Source: Pycnopodia helianthoides (Eukaryota; Echinodermata; Asteroidea; Forcipulatida; Asteriidae). From it: a DNA stretch of 64,000 nt. Positions 21,201 through 28,140 of the stretch are shown here, piece by piece. A program made the position numbers and the translations under genes. The notes under the pieces are model-generated. The model saw only the letters and a list, made by a program, of their open reading frames with translations, searched no databases and had not been told where the DNA came from. Every line of letters begins with the position of its first letter. Positions within the stretch are counted from its first letter, which is position 1. Where the stretch lies: positions 6,142,510 through 6,206,509 of the forward strand of contig CM063244.1 of assembly GCA_032158295.1 (NCBI GenBank), in the 5' to 3' direction.

Positions 21201-22417
21201 TACAAACAGTTACACCACACTGTAAATACAAACAGTTACACACACTGTAAATACAAACAGTTACACCACACTGTCAATACAAACAGTTACACCACACTGT
21301 CAATACAAACAGTTACACACACTGTAAATACAAACAGTTACACCACACTGTCAATACAAACAGTTACACCATACACCACTGTAATACAAACAGTTACACC
21401 ACACTGTACAATACAAACAGTTACACCACACTGTCAAATACAAACAGTTACACCACACTGTAAATACAAACAGTTACACCACACTGTCAATACAAACAGT
21501 TACACACACTGTAATACAAACAGTTACACCACACACTGTAAATACAAACAGTTACACATACTGTAAATACAAACAGTTACACCATACTGTAAATACAAAC
21601 AGTTACACCACACTGTCAATACAAACAGTTACACCACACTGTAAATACAAACAGTTACACTACACTGTAAATACAAACAGTTACACCATAACACCACACT
21701 GTAAATACAAACAGTTACACCATACTGTCAATACAAGCAGTTACACCATACTGTAAATACAAACAGTTAAACCACACTGTCATTACAAACAGTTTAACCA
21801 CACTGTAAATACAAACAGTTACACCACACTGTCAATACAAACAGTTACATCACACTGTCAATACAAACAGTTACACTACACTTTCAATACAAACAGTTAC
21901 ACCACACATCGCACTGTAACTGTTTGTATTTACAGTGTGGTTTGATGTAACTGTGTTTGTTTACAGTTTAGTATAACTGTATCAAGATGTAGAACAAAGA
22001 GTCAATCCAACAGCTTTATTCATCGTACTGCATCTCTTTGGAACTCCTTGCCTGGTGCATGTTTCCCTCCATCCTACAATCTAGAATGTTTGAAGAGGAA
22101 TATTGATTCCTACCTTCAGCTCCCCTGAGTTATTTTTATCATAAATAAAAGTACTTCTCGTAGCCCCTTACAAAGAGTGGCTACAAAATAATAAATTTTT
22201 AAACAATTCACGTCATTACAAAGGTTTGAGTTTTCTGAATTTTACATATTGTGTGAGGATTTTTACTTATAACTCTTTCATGTTCTTTCATTATTCTCTC
22301 TATTTTCTCAAACAGGAATACAAGAAGAGACATCAAAAGGCTGTCAGAGACTCCAAGGCTGCCCAACAAAGATCAAGAAACTCCGGCCAGAAGAGATCCA
22401 CAAAAGCATCAAGGTGA
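6104..22417 (+). CDS. NOL8: Nucleolar protein 8 (14 coding exons, frame broken in exon 5)
   Basis: This is a complete gene of about 1,135 codons (vertebrate NOL8 is similar in length). NOL8 is a nucleolar RNA-binding protein that works in pre-rRNA processing and large-subunit biogenesis with Rag GTPases. An N-terminal RRM covers roughly residues 15-95, with RNP2 RLFVGGL at 17-23 and a degenerate RNP1 at 56-64. Conserved NOL8 blocks follow in order: SFLTKLAAERK, SWIVGKFGRVLPIMHMR with YDPSKYGHYLRK, IRLESVKKRQAAVLHQK, LLKLQDRFGTDSRFKM, MRYDPSREDHAQFE, KYYEV with QPFSFFGD, KTFFFLDDDVRLK, and a basic tail with YKKRHQKAVRDSK. The middle is unusually rich in Asp, Glu and Ser. All splice sites are GT-AG with matching phases, except that exon 8 needs one extra base. 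The start ACCATGCC is a good initiation context. Frame breaks in exon 5 (near 10377, 10400, 10590, 11273 and 11350) mean the sequence as given does not translate through. Error is more likely than true loss, because all downstream exons are intact. Confidence 0.9.
6282..6575 (+). repeat. 75 bp minisatellite, four units, in NOL8 intron 1
   Basis: Four units recur at 75-76 bp spacing, marked by TGCCCAACTGGCTCTTGCCA starting near 6303, 6378, 6454 and 6529. Units differ by few substitutions. The array begins about 15 bp after the exon 1 donor, so the donor lies very close to a potentially length-variable tract. Confidence 0.85.
6874..7102. repeat. TTAA-flanked MITE, family B, copy 1
   Basis: A 229 bp element with ends TTAACCCTCTTGCTGTC and GACAGTAGGAGGGTTAA, which are inverted repeats including TTAA. 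It lies in NOL8 intron 1. Further copies are at 22447-22677 (near identical) and about 12336-12545 (diverged). Confidence 0.75.
7302..7364 (+). CDS. NOL8: NOL8 coding exon 2
   Basis: A 63 bp exon between the acceptor CGACAG and the donor GTAAGT. It continues the RRM as GKVSNAFAHMDIDITQANYN, matching the third beta strand (RNP1) and second helix of the NOL8 RRM. Confidence 0.9.
7543..7621 (+). CDS. NOL8: NOL8 coding exon 3
   Basis: A 79 bp exon between the acceptor TTGTTTAG and the donor GTAAGT. It encodes the end of the RRM and the family motif KWKGRAMRIQVAKESFL. Confidence 0.9.
8096..8282 (+). CDS. NOL8: NOL8 coding exon 4
   Basis: A 187 bp exon between the acceptor AATTTTAG and the donor GTAGGT, ending in phase 0. 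It encodes a charged helix beginning LAAERKAHLENKDDEK. The preceding 470 bp intron holds no recognisable element. Confidence 0.88.
8385..8790 (+). repeat. Two tandem tRNA-like SINE copies
   Basis: Two copies (about 8385-8480 and 8675-8790) each carry an A-box-like TAGCTCAGTTGGTAGAGTG. The second also has a good B box, GGTTCAAGTCC. Both continue into TTTTTCTTTGTTC and an AT-rich tail. The 5' and 3' ends of the tRNA-like part do not pair into an acceptor stem, so these are SINEs rather than tRNA genes. They lie in NOL8 intron 4. Confidence 0.65.
9226..9497 (+). repeat. SINE body with GATATCTCATAAAA tail
   Basis: It matches the body of the longer copy at 61015-61345 over most of its length (CTCTACCAGCCAG, GTGGATGATACCCATGCC, AGTTGATTTGGGCT, GATATCTCATAAAA). 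The tRNA-derived head is missing here, so this is a 5'-truncated copy. Confidence 0.65.
9594..11438 (+). CDS. NOL8: NOL8 coding exon 5 (large, acidic, frame-broken)
   Basis: The exon begins at the acceptor GTTCACAG and ends at the donor GTAAGT. The first 261 codons are open and conserved (FGRVLPIMHMRRRDK, YDPSKYGHYLRKFKE). A TAA at 10377-10379 then stops the frame. Acidic coding continues in the +1-offset frame from about 10387 to 10590, returns to the original frame from about 10587 to 11273, and stops at TAA 11274-11276. About 80 bases are then best read in a third frame (KLSSVDRRGTSKRKLSD), before the conserved IRLESVKKRQAAVLHQK in the original frame. Net frame is preserved from start to end. 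A missing A near 10590 (GAAGAA then GTGAGG) would fuse the two acidic segments. Content is rich in Asp, Glu, Ser and Asn, with SND and STD triplet runs near the end. Confidence 0.8.
11650..11880 (+). repeat. SINE fragment with ATA tail in NOL8 intron 5
   Basis: It starts with GGATGGGACATTAAGCTGTTGG and passes through TTCTGGTTACATAAGCAAGCA to TGGTTTCATTACCAGAAA, then (AAT)n. A minus-strand relative is at 57785-58110. The tRNA-like head is absent. Confidence 0.55.
11930..12028 (+). CDS. NOL8: NOL8 coding exon 6
   Basis: A 33-codon, phase-0 exon between the acceptor TTTTGTAG and the donor GTATGT. It encodes DFPRDTSSGQHMRFDSDDEA, corresponding to the acidic FGSDSE-type segment of NOL8. Confidence 0.88.
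12336..12545. repeat. TTAA-flanked MITE, family B, diverged copy
   Basis: It shares GATAGATAAACTATGCCA, TTAGTTCTG and GGCTGGAAAATTTTGCCAAG with the copies at 6874 and 22447, and ends GGAGGGTTAA. The left end is eroded, so the start is approximate. It sits about 30 bp before exon 7, so it contributes sequence just upstream of the acceptor's pyrimidine tract. Confidence 0.55.
12576..12700 (+). CDS. NOL8: NOL8 coding exon 7
   Basis: A 125 bp exon between the acceptor GAGAACAG and the donor GTAAGA. It encodes KKLMGLFDSDDEEEMEIDEK, matching the KLFDSSDDDESD block of vertebrate NOL8. It ends with two bases of an unfinished codon (AG). Confidence 0.88.
12703..13380. repeat. Unclassified dispersed repeat with TATAAAGCGC head
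   Basis: An (AAT)n tract is followed by ATTTATAAAGCGCACATTC and then several hundred bases without a frame. A related head (TTATATAGCGCACAAATCC) occurs at 51001 and a weaker one (TTATACAGCGCCAAAATCC) at 2490. It is probably a decayed retroposon; its class is not recognised. The rest of intron 7 up to 13775 shows nothing further. Confidence 0.4.
13776..13860 (+). CDS. NOL8: NOL8 coding exon 8 (one base short for its phase)
   Basis: The exon encodes LLKLQDRFGTDSRFKMGENF, clearly homologous to LMDLQSHFGTDDRFRMDSRF of vertebrate NOL8, and is followed by a GTAAGA donor. Exon 7 ends with AG and exon 8 begins TTG TTG directly after the acceptor CAATAG, so joining them as given puts a stop two codons in. 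One extra base at the acceptor (TAG-G) would restore AGG and the conserved frame. Confidence 0.85.
14418..14541 (+). CDS. NOL8: NOL8 coding exon 9
   Basis: A 124 bp exon ending at the donor GTTAGT. It encodes NQQEEKQRSLAILEGIVGRQ and HKTTSNF, matching the KKKALNVVQSVLQ region of NOL8. The sequence TTAAAGGTGATAT occurs twice, so a second acceptor at 14397 would add 21 bases in frame. Confidence 0.85.
14690..14840 (-). repeat. tRNA-like SINE, minus strand
   Basis: It contains the plus-strand signature GACTAGAGCGGGACTTGAACC and TGCGACCTCTGGATTAACATG, the complement of the B-box to anticodon-arm region, flanked by TTGGGTTGAACAAAGAAAA. The same SINE occurs at 35390, 35555 and 44740. It lies in NOL8 intron 9. 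Confidence 0.65.
14963..15046 (+). CDS. NOL8: NOL8 coding exon 10
   Basis: An 84 bp exon between the acceptor CTTCGCAG and the donor GTAAGC. It encodes RYDPSREDHAQFEIHKEP, the strongly conserved HYDPTKQDHATYERK block of the NOL8 C-terminal region. Confidence 0.92.
15825..16168. repeat. TTAA-flanked MITE, family A, copy 2
   Basis: A 344 bp element between TTAA sites, nearly identical to 2723-3067 including the central CGCGCG palindrome. It lies in NOL8 intron 10. Sequence from 15047 to 15824 shows no recognisable element. Confidence 0.78.
16265..16442. repeat. GGGCCCAATTTCAT-type foldback MITE
   Basis: It begins CAGGGCTTAAGCAGAAAAT and ends AAGCAGCTCTATGAAATTGGGCCCTG, with inverted GCTTAAGCAG motifs. 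It is one of about nine copies in the window (26538, 36995, 40767, 41056, 41219, 47925, 51680, 58673). CAGGG ends suggest hAT-type mobilisation, which is inferred. Confidence 0.6.
16947..17074 (+). CDS. NOL8: NOL8 coding exon 11
   Basis: A 128 bp exon between the acceptor CTCTCCAG and the donor GTAAGT. It encodes EKYYEVDKLDIGKDAVESQP and FSFFGDTEM, matching KEMYYNIAMDLKEIF and FTFSFFDSD of vertebrate NOL8. Confidence 0.9.
17435..17785 (-). repeat. 3' tail of a Penelope-like element
   Basis: It shares AGAGTCTTTCTCAAAGGCTAAA, AACAGAAGCAGTCAAGTAGAAAGAG and GGGAAGAGGG phrases with the tails of the elements at 29395-30390 and 41640-42480. Their minus strands encode a GIY-YIG-type C-terminus. Only the non-coding tail is present here, in NOL8 intron 11. 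Confidence 0.5.
17894..18133 (+). CDS. NOL8: NOL8 coding exon 12
   Basis: A 240 bp exon between the acceptor TTCTTGCAG and the donor GTAAGA. It encodes an acidic segment (DSSDEESDEEEVKQEEEVEE) followed by KTFFFLDDDVRLK, the counterpart of TRFFFFSKNDERLQ in vertebrate NOL8. Confidence 0.9.
18620..18830. repeat. Palindromic MITE in NOL8 intron 12
   Basis: The left part GTTCGTGCATTGTCGCAGAATA is inverted at the right as TATTCTGTGACAATGCACGAAC, around a ~70 bp centre. A related copy is at 54855-55230, where GACAAGGATCT motifs flank both sides. Confidence 0.6.
18903..18985 (+). CDS. NOL8: NOL8 coding exon 13
   Basis: An 83 bp exon between the acceptor TGTTATAG and the donor GTGAGT, ending in phase 0. 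It encodes GAQLFCRTLTNEVLNKWFEQ, corresponding to the SDLFWRG-type region of NOL8 before its basic tail. Confidence 0.88.
19270..21905 (+). repeat. ~26 bp minisatellite, about 100 units
   Basis: Tandem units follow the pattern CAGTTACACCATACTGTCAA plus TACAAA, or the variant with CACACTGTAAA. The array fills about 2.6 kb of the 3.3 kb NOL8 intron 13. Units differ mainly at two positions (CATACTG/CACACTG and GTCAA/GTAAA) and by many single-base gains or losses. Each unit contains ACAGT and ACTGT 8 bases apart, so a small hairpin can form in every unit. The true copy number is uncertain. Confidence 0.95.
21906..21985 (-). repeat. Inverted terminal units of the minisatellite
   Basis: Directly after the array the same unit appears in reverse: CACTGTAACTGTTTGTATTTA, then TGTGGTTTGATGTAACTGT and a third, diverged copy. 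The last direct units and these inverted ones can form a hairpin of about 70 bp per arm. Confidence 0.8.
22012..22128 (+). pseudogene. C-terminal scrap of a LINE reverse transcriptase
   Basis: The frame reads SFIHRTASLWNSLPGACFPP and ends ECLKRNIDSYLQLP with a TGA. This is the typical end of non-LTR retrotransposon ORF2 proteins (R-A-x-x-W-N-x-L-P, then F/L-K-x-x-I-x-x-Y). Nothing of the polymerase domain is present, so it is a 5'-truncated insertion in NOL8 intron 13. About 70 bp of likely 3' UTR follows. Confidence 0.7.
22316..22417 (+). CDS. NOL8: NOL8 coding exon 14 with stop codon
   Basis: The exon begins at the acceptor CTCAAACAG in phase 0 and encodes the basic tail EYKKRHQKAVRDSKAAQQ and RSTKASR, ending TGA at 22415-22417. 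Vertebrate NOL8 also ends in a Lys/Arg-rich tail. A consensus donor (AACAG then GTAAGT at 22426) lies 8 bases after the stop, so the 3' UTR is probably split by an intron. Confidence 0.9.
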   Translation, partial: EYKKRHQKAVRDSKAAQQRSRNSGQKRSTKASR

Positions 22418-22446
22418 TCCAACAGGTAAGTCAGATCATCATTTCT

Positions 22447-22677
22447 TTAACTCTCTTGCTGTCTGACCAATTCAATACCATTCACTGTGGTTTTGAATGA
22501 TAGATAAACTATGCCAGCCTGAAATATGATACCATGAGGGAATGCATGTACACAGTACACAGTTAGTTCTGTGCACAGTTGTGCCACCGTACACAACCTT
22601 GGCAGTCGAATGGTTTCAAATGTTTGGTCAACTCACTGGAAAATGTTGCCAAGAGTCACTGAGAGTAGGAGGGTTAA
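22447..22677. repeat. TTAA-flanked MITE, family B, copy 3
   Basis: A 231 bp element with TTAA at both ends, nearly identical to 6874-7102 (TGAAATATGATACCATGAGG, CACAGTTGTGCCACCGTACA). It lies just past the NOL8 stop, within the presumed 3' UTR intron. Confidence 0.75.
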
Positions 22678-23926
22678 TATACTGCTATTTTTGTTAACAT
22701 CTTGGTAGTATTATATGACGGAACAGACATGCTCTCCCTCTGACGTCCCTTCGAGAAGGCATTTGCACTCTGCTCTTTGGGGGACACTGACTGATGCTTC
22801 AGTTTGACTGGTCCCCTGCCAAAGATCTGCTTTATGTATTACCAATTCAATGGTATTGTTGTCGAGTTTAAACTGCACGTACATTCGGATAATTTTTAGG
22901 TCACTGGTTTTGTGCATTTTTATAGTTATAGGTTGCAATATGACATAAATAGTCCATCCTTACGGGCTGTTTGAAACACACAGTCATGCGTTTTGTGTGA
23001 GAATAGCGTGCAGCACACACTCATTGCACAATTGTGTAGTGATCAACGCGGCTGCGATGATAATTTGAGCGCTTGCCGCGTGCAAGCCAAAATGCAATTT
23101 GCCCTTAAAAATGTATCTTCCAGGAGTTCCTGCAATGAAGGGCCAGAGTTCTTTTAATCCTATGAAACCAGATAGTCAGGGCAGAATTTGGTTCTTACAA
23201 CTGTATGACAACATTTGTTTTTATAGTCCCTTATAGTAATATTAATACAAAATTTGTAAAGGGCCATCTATCTATAAACAAACATATTCTGAGGCGCTCG
23301 GAAAAGAAAATTTCAGATAGGTAGATAAGGTATAGAAAAAAACTTTATTATCCCACACTGGGAAAATTAAAACCGGCCTTGATTCAAACAATACGGACAA
23401 AAACACTCACATTTTGACCAACAAACAAACTGACAGATAGATTAAAACAATCAAAGAAAAAGAATATCAATAAGCATAAAAATATAAAAGAAAAGCATAC
23501 ATTACAAGGTACGTAGATTATCAAAGTATACAGGGGATGTAATTAAGAGCACATTACAGAGAGATTTACATGCTAACAAAATACAAGTGGATAAACACAA
23601 TATATAGAGTCAGGCAAAGCTGAATAAATGTGTTTAAGCATGCTTTTGAAAATGTCCATAGATTCTGTAGCTTGGATATTTAATGGTGAAGAGTTCCAGA
23701 GTTTGGGAGTGGATTCTGAAAAGACACGATCGCCATAGGATGTGGTTGTTTTAGGGACAGTAAGAAGAAGTTTGTTTGTAGATCTTTAAAAAAAAAAAGG
23801 ATGAAAGTTGCTCTCCTTGAAAATGTGTTGTGATACAACAGGGACATCAGGAACACTGTTTTGGGGGGATTTTTGCCAGTCCATGAAAGTTTGTTTTCTT
23901 TTCTGCAACATCTATCGTAGGATATG
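22678..23926. other. Non-coding stretch downstream of NOL8
   Basis: No exon, array or clear element is seen. An A-rich stretch at 23330-23470 (ACTTTATTATCCCACACTGGG) resembles the 3' end of a retroposon but cannot be classified. Confidence 0.4.
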
Positions 23927-24282
23927 CAGGGCTCAAAATTTACTCTGGACCGCAGGCCCGAGGCCAGTGGTTATAGCGTAAGGCCAGTAAACTCATGACT
24001 GAAAAAGTCCGGTGGTCTTGTGTTTTTGTTCAAATTATGATTTTCAGTCTGATAAATCTCTTTTAGTTCCGATGAGTATTAAATAATTCTTGCCCATGTA
24101 ATACAAATCTTCTCTAGTGCTTGTTAAAATTGAAACGTTCAAATGTTAAATTGTTTAGGTATTTATTGTATTTTTTTCTCATTTCAACTCTGGTCTTGTG
24201 CAAACAAATTCTGGTCCAGTAAACATTTTGAGCCACAAGCTTTACGGTCTTGTGGATTTTATCCCCTAAATTTCAAGCCTTG
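23927..24282. repeat. hAT-like MITE, copy 2
   Basis: It begins CAGGGCTCAAAATTTACTC and ends AAATTTCAAGCCTTG. It shares CCGAGGCCAGT, AACTCATGACTG and GGTCCAGTAAAC with the copy at 43857-44535. Confidence 0.65.
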
Positions 24283-24493
24283 CTATTTGTACCGAAACAT
24301 AGAAAGTGCACTGGTCAGCGCTGTGGTGTGGGGTGTTGTAAATCGTAGTACGTAACTAACGCTGTGCTTGAGGGAACAATCCCATGAGTGACGGCATCCC
24401 CTGCATGGGATAGCCCCCACCATAGGCAATTGTGCAGTATGATGCGGATACCGATCATCAGTTCTTCTAGTGCTGTCTTTTTTTATATTCAAG

Positions 24494-24830
24494 AGCTTGT
24501 ATGGCGTCAGTTATCTACAAGAGAAGAAGAGACCAATTATAACAACAGGATCCCTGTTCCCGCGGAATTGTCATTTCCACTTTTCTTGGATTTCTAAAAC
24601 CTCCATCACGGCCCAACAGTCACAGAGCAAGAAATGTGCCAATCTCAAAAAAGTGCAAACTGTTTGGCTTGAGTTCAAAAGTTGGATCGCTTCCGCTGAA
24701 ATCGTCCAGGCAGTTCTTACGATGAAAACCACAACAATGCAACATGTCGCTGTGTGGTGTCACGGGACCGAGAAAGGTCAGCAGTGATAAGGGAGACAAT
24801 GAGGGGAGGAGGAAATATCAAACGATAGTG
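24494..24830 (+). other. NOL8: Possible 3' UTR exon of NOL8
   Basis: A pyrimidine-rich acceptor (TTTTTATATTCAAG) precedes sequence of exon-like composition, and it lies downstream of the donor at 22426. A 105-codon frame here shows no recognisable homology. Without transcript data this is only a candidate; the right boundary is arbitrary and no polyadenylation site is assigned. Confidence 0.2.
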
Positions 24831-25499
24831 TTGCTTCGTCCACCGATGGGTCAACCTCTGCAGCACCTGGAGTCAACTTCAAGTCAGTGACCTAAAGTTC
24901 AGGAATAACTGTGGTCATTTTGTGCCAGAACCAGGCACTTCCTGCCAGAACTCAAAACTGGGTTTATTTGCTCAACCAAATCGAGGAGAAGAATTAAGAG
25001 CTTTTAAATAACACCTAATGGAGGTGTAGATGGTTTTTCTCTTCATGTAGGCCTAGACCTTTCTATTGCAATGTCACAGCCCAAGTTTTAGGTCGAAAAA
25101 CCATGGAAAGCCATAAATGCAAAACAAAAACACATAGCCACTGCTGTTTGTAACAATGTTGCACAAATATTCATAAATAGTGTTGAAAAATTGTTGGAAA
25201 CAAAGCAACCAATCATGGGAGGTACTCTATGTAACTGAAAGTTGGCAGAAAATGTTGAATTTGTTAACACGATTGAATGTTTTTCTAACATTCGGCTTCC
25301 ATGCCAACCAGCCCGGTTTGTTTATCAGTGTCTATACTGTATGCAGTTTAGGGTAACTGTGTAAAAACATGATTCATTTGAAGTGGATTGCATTAAAATA
25401 TTGCATTTAAGCACGCGCCCTACAAGCGCTCGAAGGTTTTTAACAATCATGCTTGCTGATCAGTCACTTTTGGTCAGCCAATCAGCATTGTTTGTCAGT

Positions 25500-25680
25500 G
25501 CTTCCCTTCCAAGGGTTAGTGACGAGAGGTATCGATACAGTGCGGTGTCACGGGCACCGCACTGTCACGAAGCACAGTGCGGTGTCACGGGCACTGCACT
25601 GTCACGAAGCACAGTGCGGTGTCACCACACTGTGCTTCCCTTCCAGGGGTTAGTGACGAGAGGTATCGATACAGTGCACT
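25500..25680 (+). repeat. Nested direct and inverted repeats around CAGTGCGGTGTCAC
   Basis: CTTCCCTTCCAAGGGTTAGTG with GACGAGAGGTATCGATACAG occurs at 25501 and again at 25634. Between them are copies of CAGTGCGGTGTCACGGGCAC and GCACTGTCACGAAGCACAG, themselves partly palindromic. This is a local duplication, not coding. Confidence 0.65.
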
Positions 25681-26243
25681 GCCCCATGGTAGCGAGGCTG
25701 GTTTAAGATGTCACATCACATTAATAAACACCTTGGAGAGTTTATGCACTCTGATTGGTCAAAGACTGGTCGCGTGTATTAACATGTGATATACAGACCG
25801 GCCAAGTGAACTAGCGAATAAATGGCCCCTTAACAAGCACATTGTTGTGTAAAATCCTATGCACTATGTGCTTGTTGCACGGCAAACTACCGGTTTCAAA
25901 TCAACTCATTTCTTTGTGCGTATTTATTTTTTATTTTTTGAGCAGGACAGATGGTGCCGCGTGCGGAAACATTCCACGCTTACGCGTGAACGCACAGACA
26001 ATGTATCAATTTAGGGTAGCTTGTACGCGCATGAAACCAACATAATGCAAAGTCATGGTCTGGTTCTTGAAAATATGTATAAACAGTTAATTATGTGTAA
26101 GAGATTAGGTACCACACAAAAGTTGAACAGCCAAAGGATTGGCCCTTGAACATGAGTAGAACATTTAAAAAAAAAAACGGCGAAAGAAAAATCACAAGTT
26201 CTGACGATTTTTACAGTTTTGTCGTTATAAGGCATTTATTAAT

Positions 26244-26408
26244 GGGAATAACAGTGCGAGGAGCCGGTCTTCACTGCGTGGTAATGACCTTGGTTGGTGG
26301 CTGGCCGCTGTTAATGGACCTCGCCTTCGGCTCTGTCCATTAACAGCGGCCAGCCACCAGCCCGGTCATTACCACGCAGTGAAGACCGGCTCATCGCACT
26401 GTTATTCC
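26244..26408. mobile_element. Near-perfect long hairpin (MITE-like)
   Basis: A left arm of about 76 bp (26244-26319, starting GGAATAACAGTGCGA) is mirrored by a right arm (26335-26408, ending CGCACTGTTATTCC) around a 15 bp loop, CTCGCCTTCGGCTCT. Mismatches between arms are very few. No coding content is present. It is a recent foldback insertion or, less likely, a transcribed hairpin. Confidence 0.85.
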
Positions 26409-26537
26409 CTAATTAATATCCAAGCTGATGTTTCGTTTGTTTGCAGTTTCAATGCCATATCACTATTTCAGATCGAAGTCTGATTTTGTCATCAGGCATC
26501 ACATTTGTTGAGAAATTAAAGGAACCCAATTCATCTG

Positions 26538-26790
26538 GGCCCAATTTCATGGCTCTGCTTACCGTAAGCAAAGAATCGGCGCTTGCGGAAGCAGGGAATT
26601 CCGCGCTTACGTCAAGCGTATTTCACGGGTTAGCGGGGATTTTCGGCTTGTGCGCGTGCATACTCCACGTTACTAGGCATTCTACGCTTACACAGCTAGC
26701 GCAGAAATTCGGCGCTTGAACAGTAAGCGGAGAATGGTCACCGCAAGCGCAGAATTCGGCGGTAAGCAGAGCCATGAAATTGGGCCCAGG
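26538..26790. repeat. GGGCCCAATTTCAT-type foldback MITE, long variant
   Basis: It begins GGGCCCAATTTCATGGCTCT and ends AGAGCCATGAAATTGGGCCC, about 20 bp of perfect inverted repeat. The interior has many GCGCTTGCGG and GCGCTTACG-like motifs, giving a GC-rich island in AT-rich surroundings. The fragment at 51680-51856 belongs to this variant. Confidence 0.75.
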
Positions 26791-26802
26791 CCTGTAAAGG
26801 TA

Positions 26803-27250
26803 TGGTCATATAATTTATTAGTAAAATAGTCCAAAAATTTATGACCATAAAAACTTACTTGGTGAGAAGTACTTGCAGCTGTTGTGAGTTTAAACTATGT
26901 TGAGAAAGTATTCCCTTCAAAGTAATACGGTTTGGATAATTTTTCACTAAACATTTGAATCCGAGAAACAATTCATGAATCGTATCTCAGATTTCTGAGG
27001 GTTGGTGTCTGGTCACGAATGCTGAAGCCAGAGATGCGGTTGTTACCCGCTGTCACCTCGCTAAACGTGGATGAATTCGACGTTCCTGCGAAAGATACCA
27101 TGACAGTTTTTGCTGTTTTCTCAGCAAGTAGACACTTGTTATCACTCAGCTGAAACTTTACCATGTGACTTTAACTGTGTTTCTTTTTAAAATTGTGCCT
27201 ATAAATAAGCATTACATTGACAGAAAGTAATCTATGACCCTCACCTTTAA
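26803..27250 (+). repeat. TTAA-type MITE, family C, copy 1
   Basis: The ends TAAAGGTATGGTCATA and TATGACCCTCACCTTTA are inverted repeats. The interior (AACTTACTTGGTGAGAAG, CAGTTTTTGCTGTTTTC, AGCAAGTAGACAC) recurs at 32304-32750 in the same orientation and at 59691-60075 inverted. Confidence 0.75.
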
Positions 27251-27689
27251 ATTGTCAGGATTTTCCTTGATTTCAGGGCCACACGCCTACATCTAGCTCT
27301 TGAATGAATTGCATTCGCTCTGCTTACACCATGAGTGTCTTTTCTTTTTTTACAAATTTTACGACATTCTTACATTGTGACACCCTTTGACATTCAAGAA
27401 CTTCACAACAATCAAAACTAATAAATAGTGTTATGATTTAAATTTGTCATGTACTTTAATAATTGTCAAAAGTAATCAACAGTTGTGTGGCTATTGTACG
27501 ATAAAATATGAAATAAATAACATAGTAAAATTGCCGCCAGATTCATGTGTTTGTTTATTTATTTTCTGATGCTGTTAAAAGATAAATAATGATGTTAAAT
27601 TTTTTAAGGGAAATGCTGTTAGTTCTAAGGAAGTAAAATGTATGTTAATATTTATAAAATAGAAAACACTATCAAAGGGATGGGGAAAA

Positions 27690-27741
27690 TAGGCAGACCG
27701 CCAACATAGGGCTAGATAGCTCAGTTGGTAGAGCGCCATCA
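27690..27741 (+). repeat. tRNA-like SINE head, truncated
   Basis: The head GGGCTAGATAGCTCAGTTGG and TAGAGCGCCA stop abruptly where the 26 bp array begins at 27742. The remainder of the SINE is missing. Confidence 0.6.
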
Positions 27742-28140
27742 AGAGCAAGACAGAGACAGAGACCTCCCCATCGACACCAAGACAGAGACCTTCCCATTGA
27801 CACCAAGACAGAGACCTTCCCATTGACACCAAGACAGAGACCTTCCCATTGACACCAAGACAGAGACCTTCCCATTGACACCAAGACAGAGACCTTCCCA
27901 TTGACACCAAGACAGAGACCTTCCCATTGACACCAAGACAGAGACCTTCCCATTGACACCAAGACAGAGACCTTCCCATTGACACCAAGACAGAGACCTT
28001 CCCATTGACACCAAGACAGAGACCTTCCCATTGACACCAAGACAGAGACCTTCCCATTGACACCAAGACAGAGACCTTCCCATTGACACCAAGACAGAGA
28101 CCTTCCCATTGACACCAAGACAGAGACAGAGACCTCCCAG
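27742..28140 (+). repeat. 26 bp minisatellite, about 14 units
   Basis: The unit CAAGACAGAGACCTTCCCAT plus TGACAC repeats almost without change from about 27775 to 28125. Because 26 is not a multiple of 3, all three frames stay open on the minus strand, producing long but meaningless frames. Confidence 0.95.

Noticed and set aside
19270..21905. CRISPR-like array of ~26 bp repeats
   Set aside because: There are no unique spacers between units, no cas genes, and the host is eukaryotic. It is a minisatellite.
24470..24787. 105-codon frame downstream of NOL8 as a separate gene
   Set aside because: There is no recognisable domain and no in-frame start with good context. It is kept only as a weak 3' UTR exon candidate.
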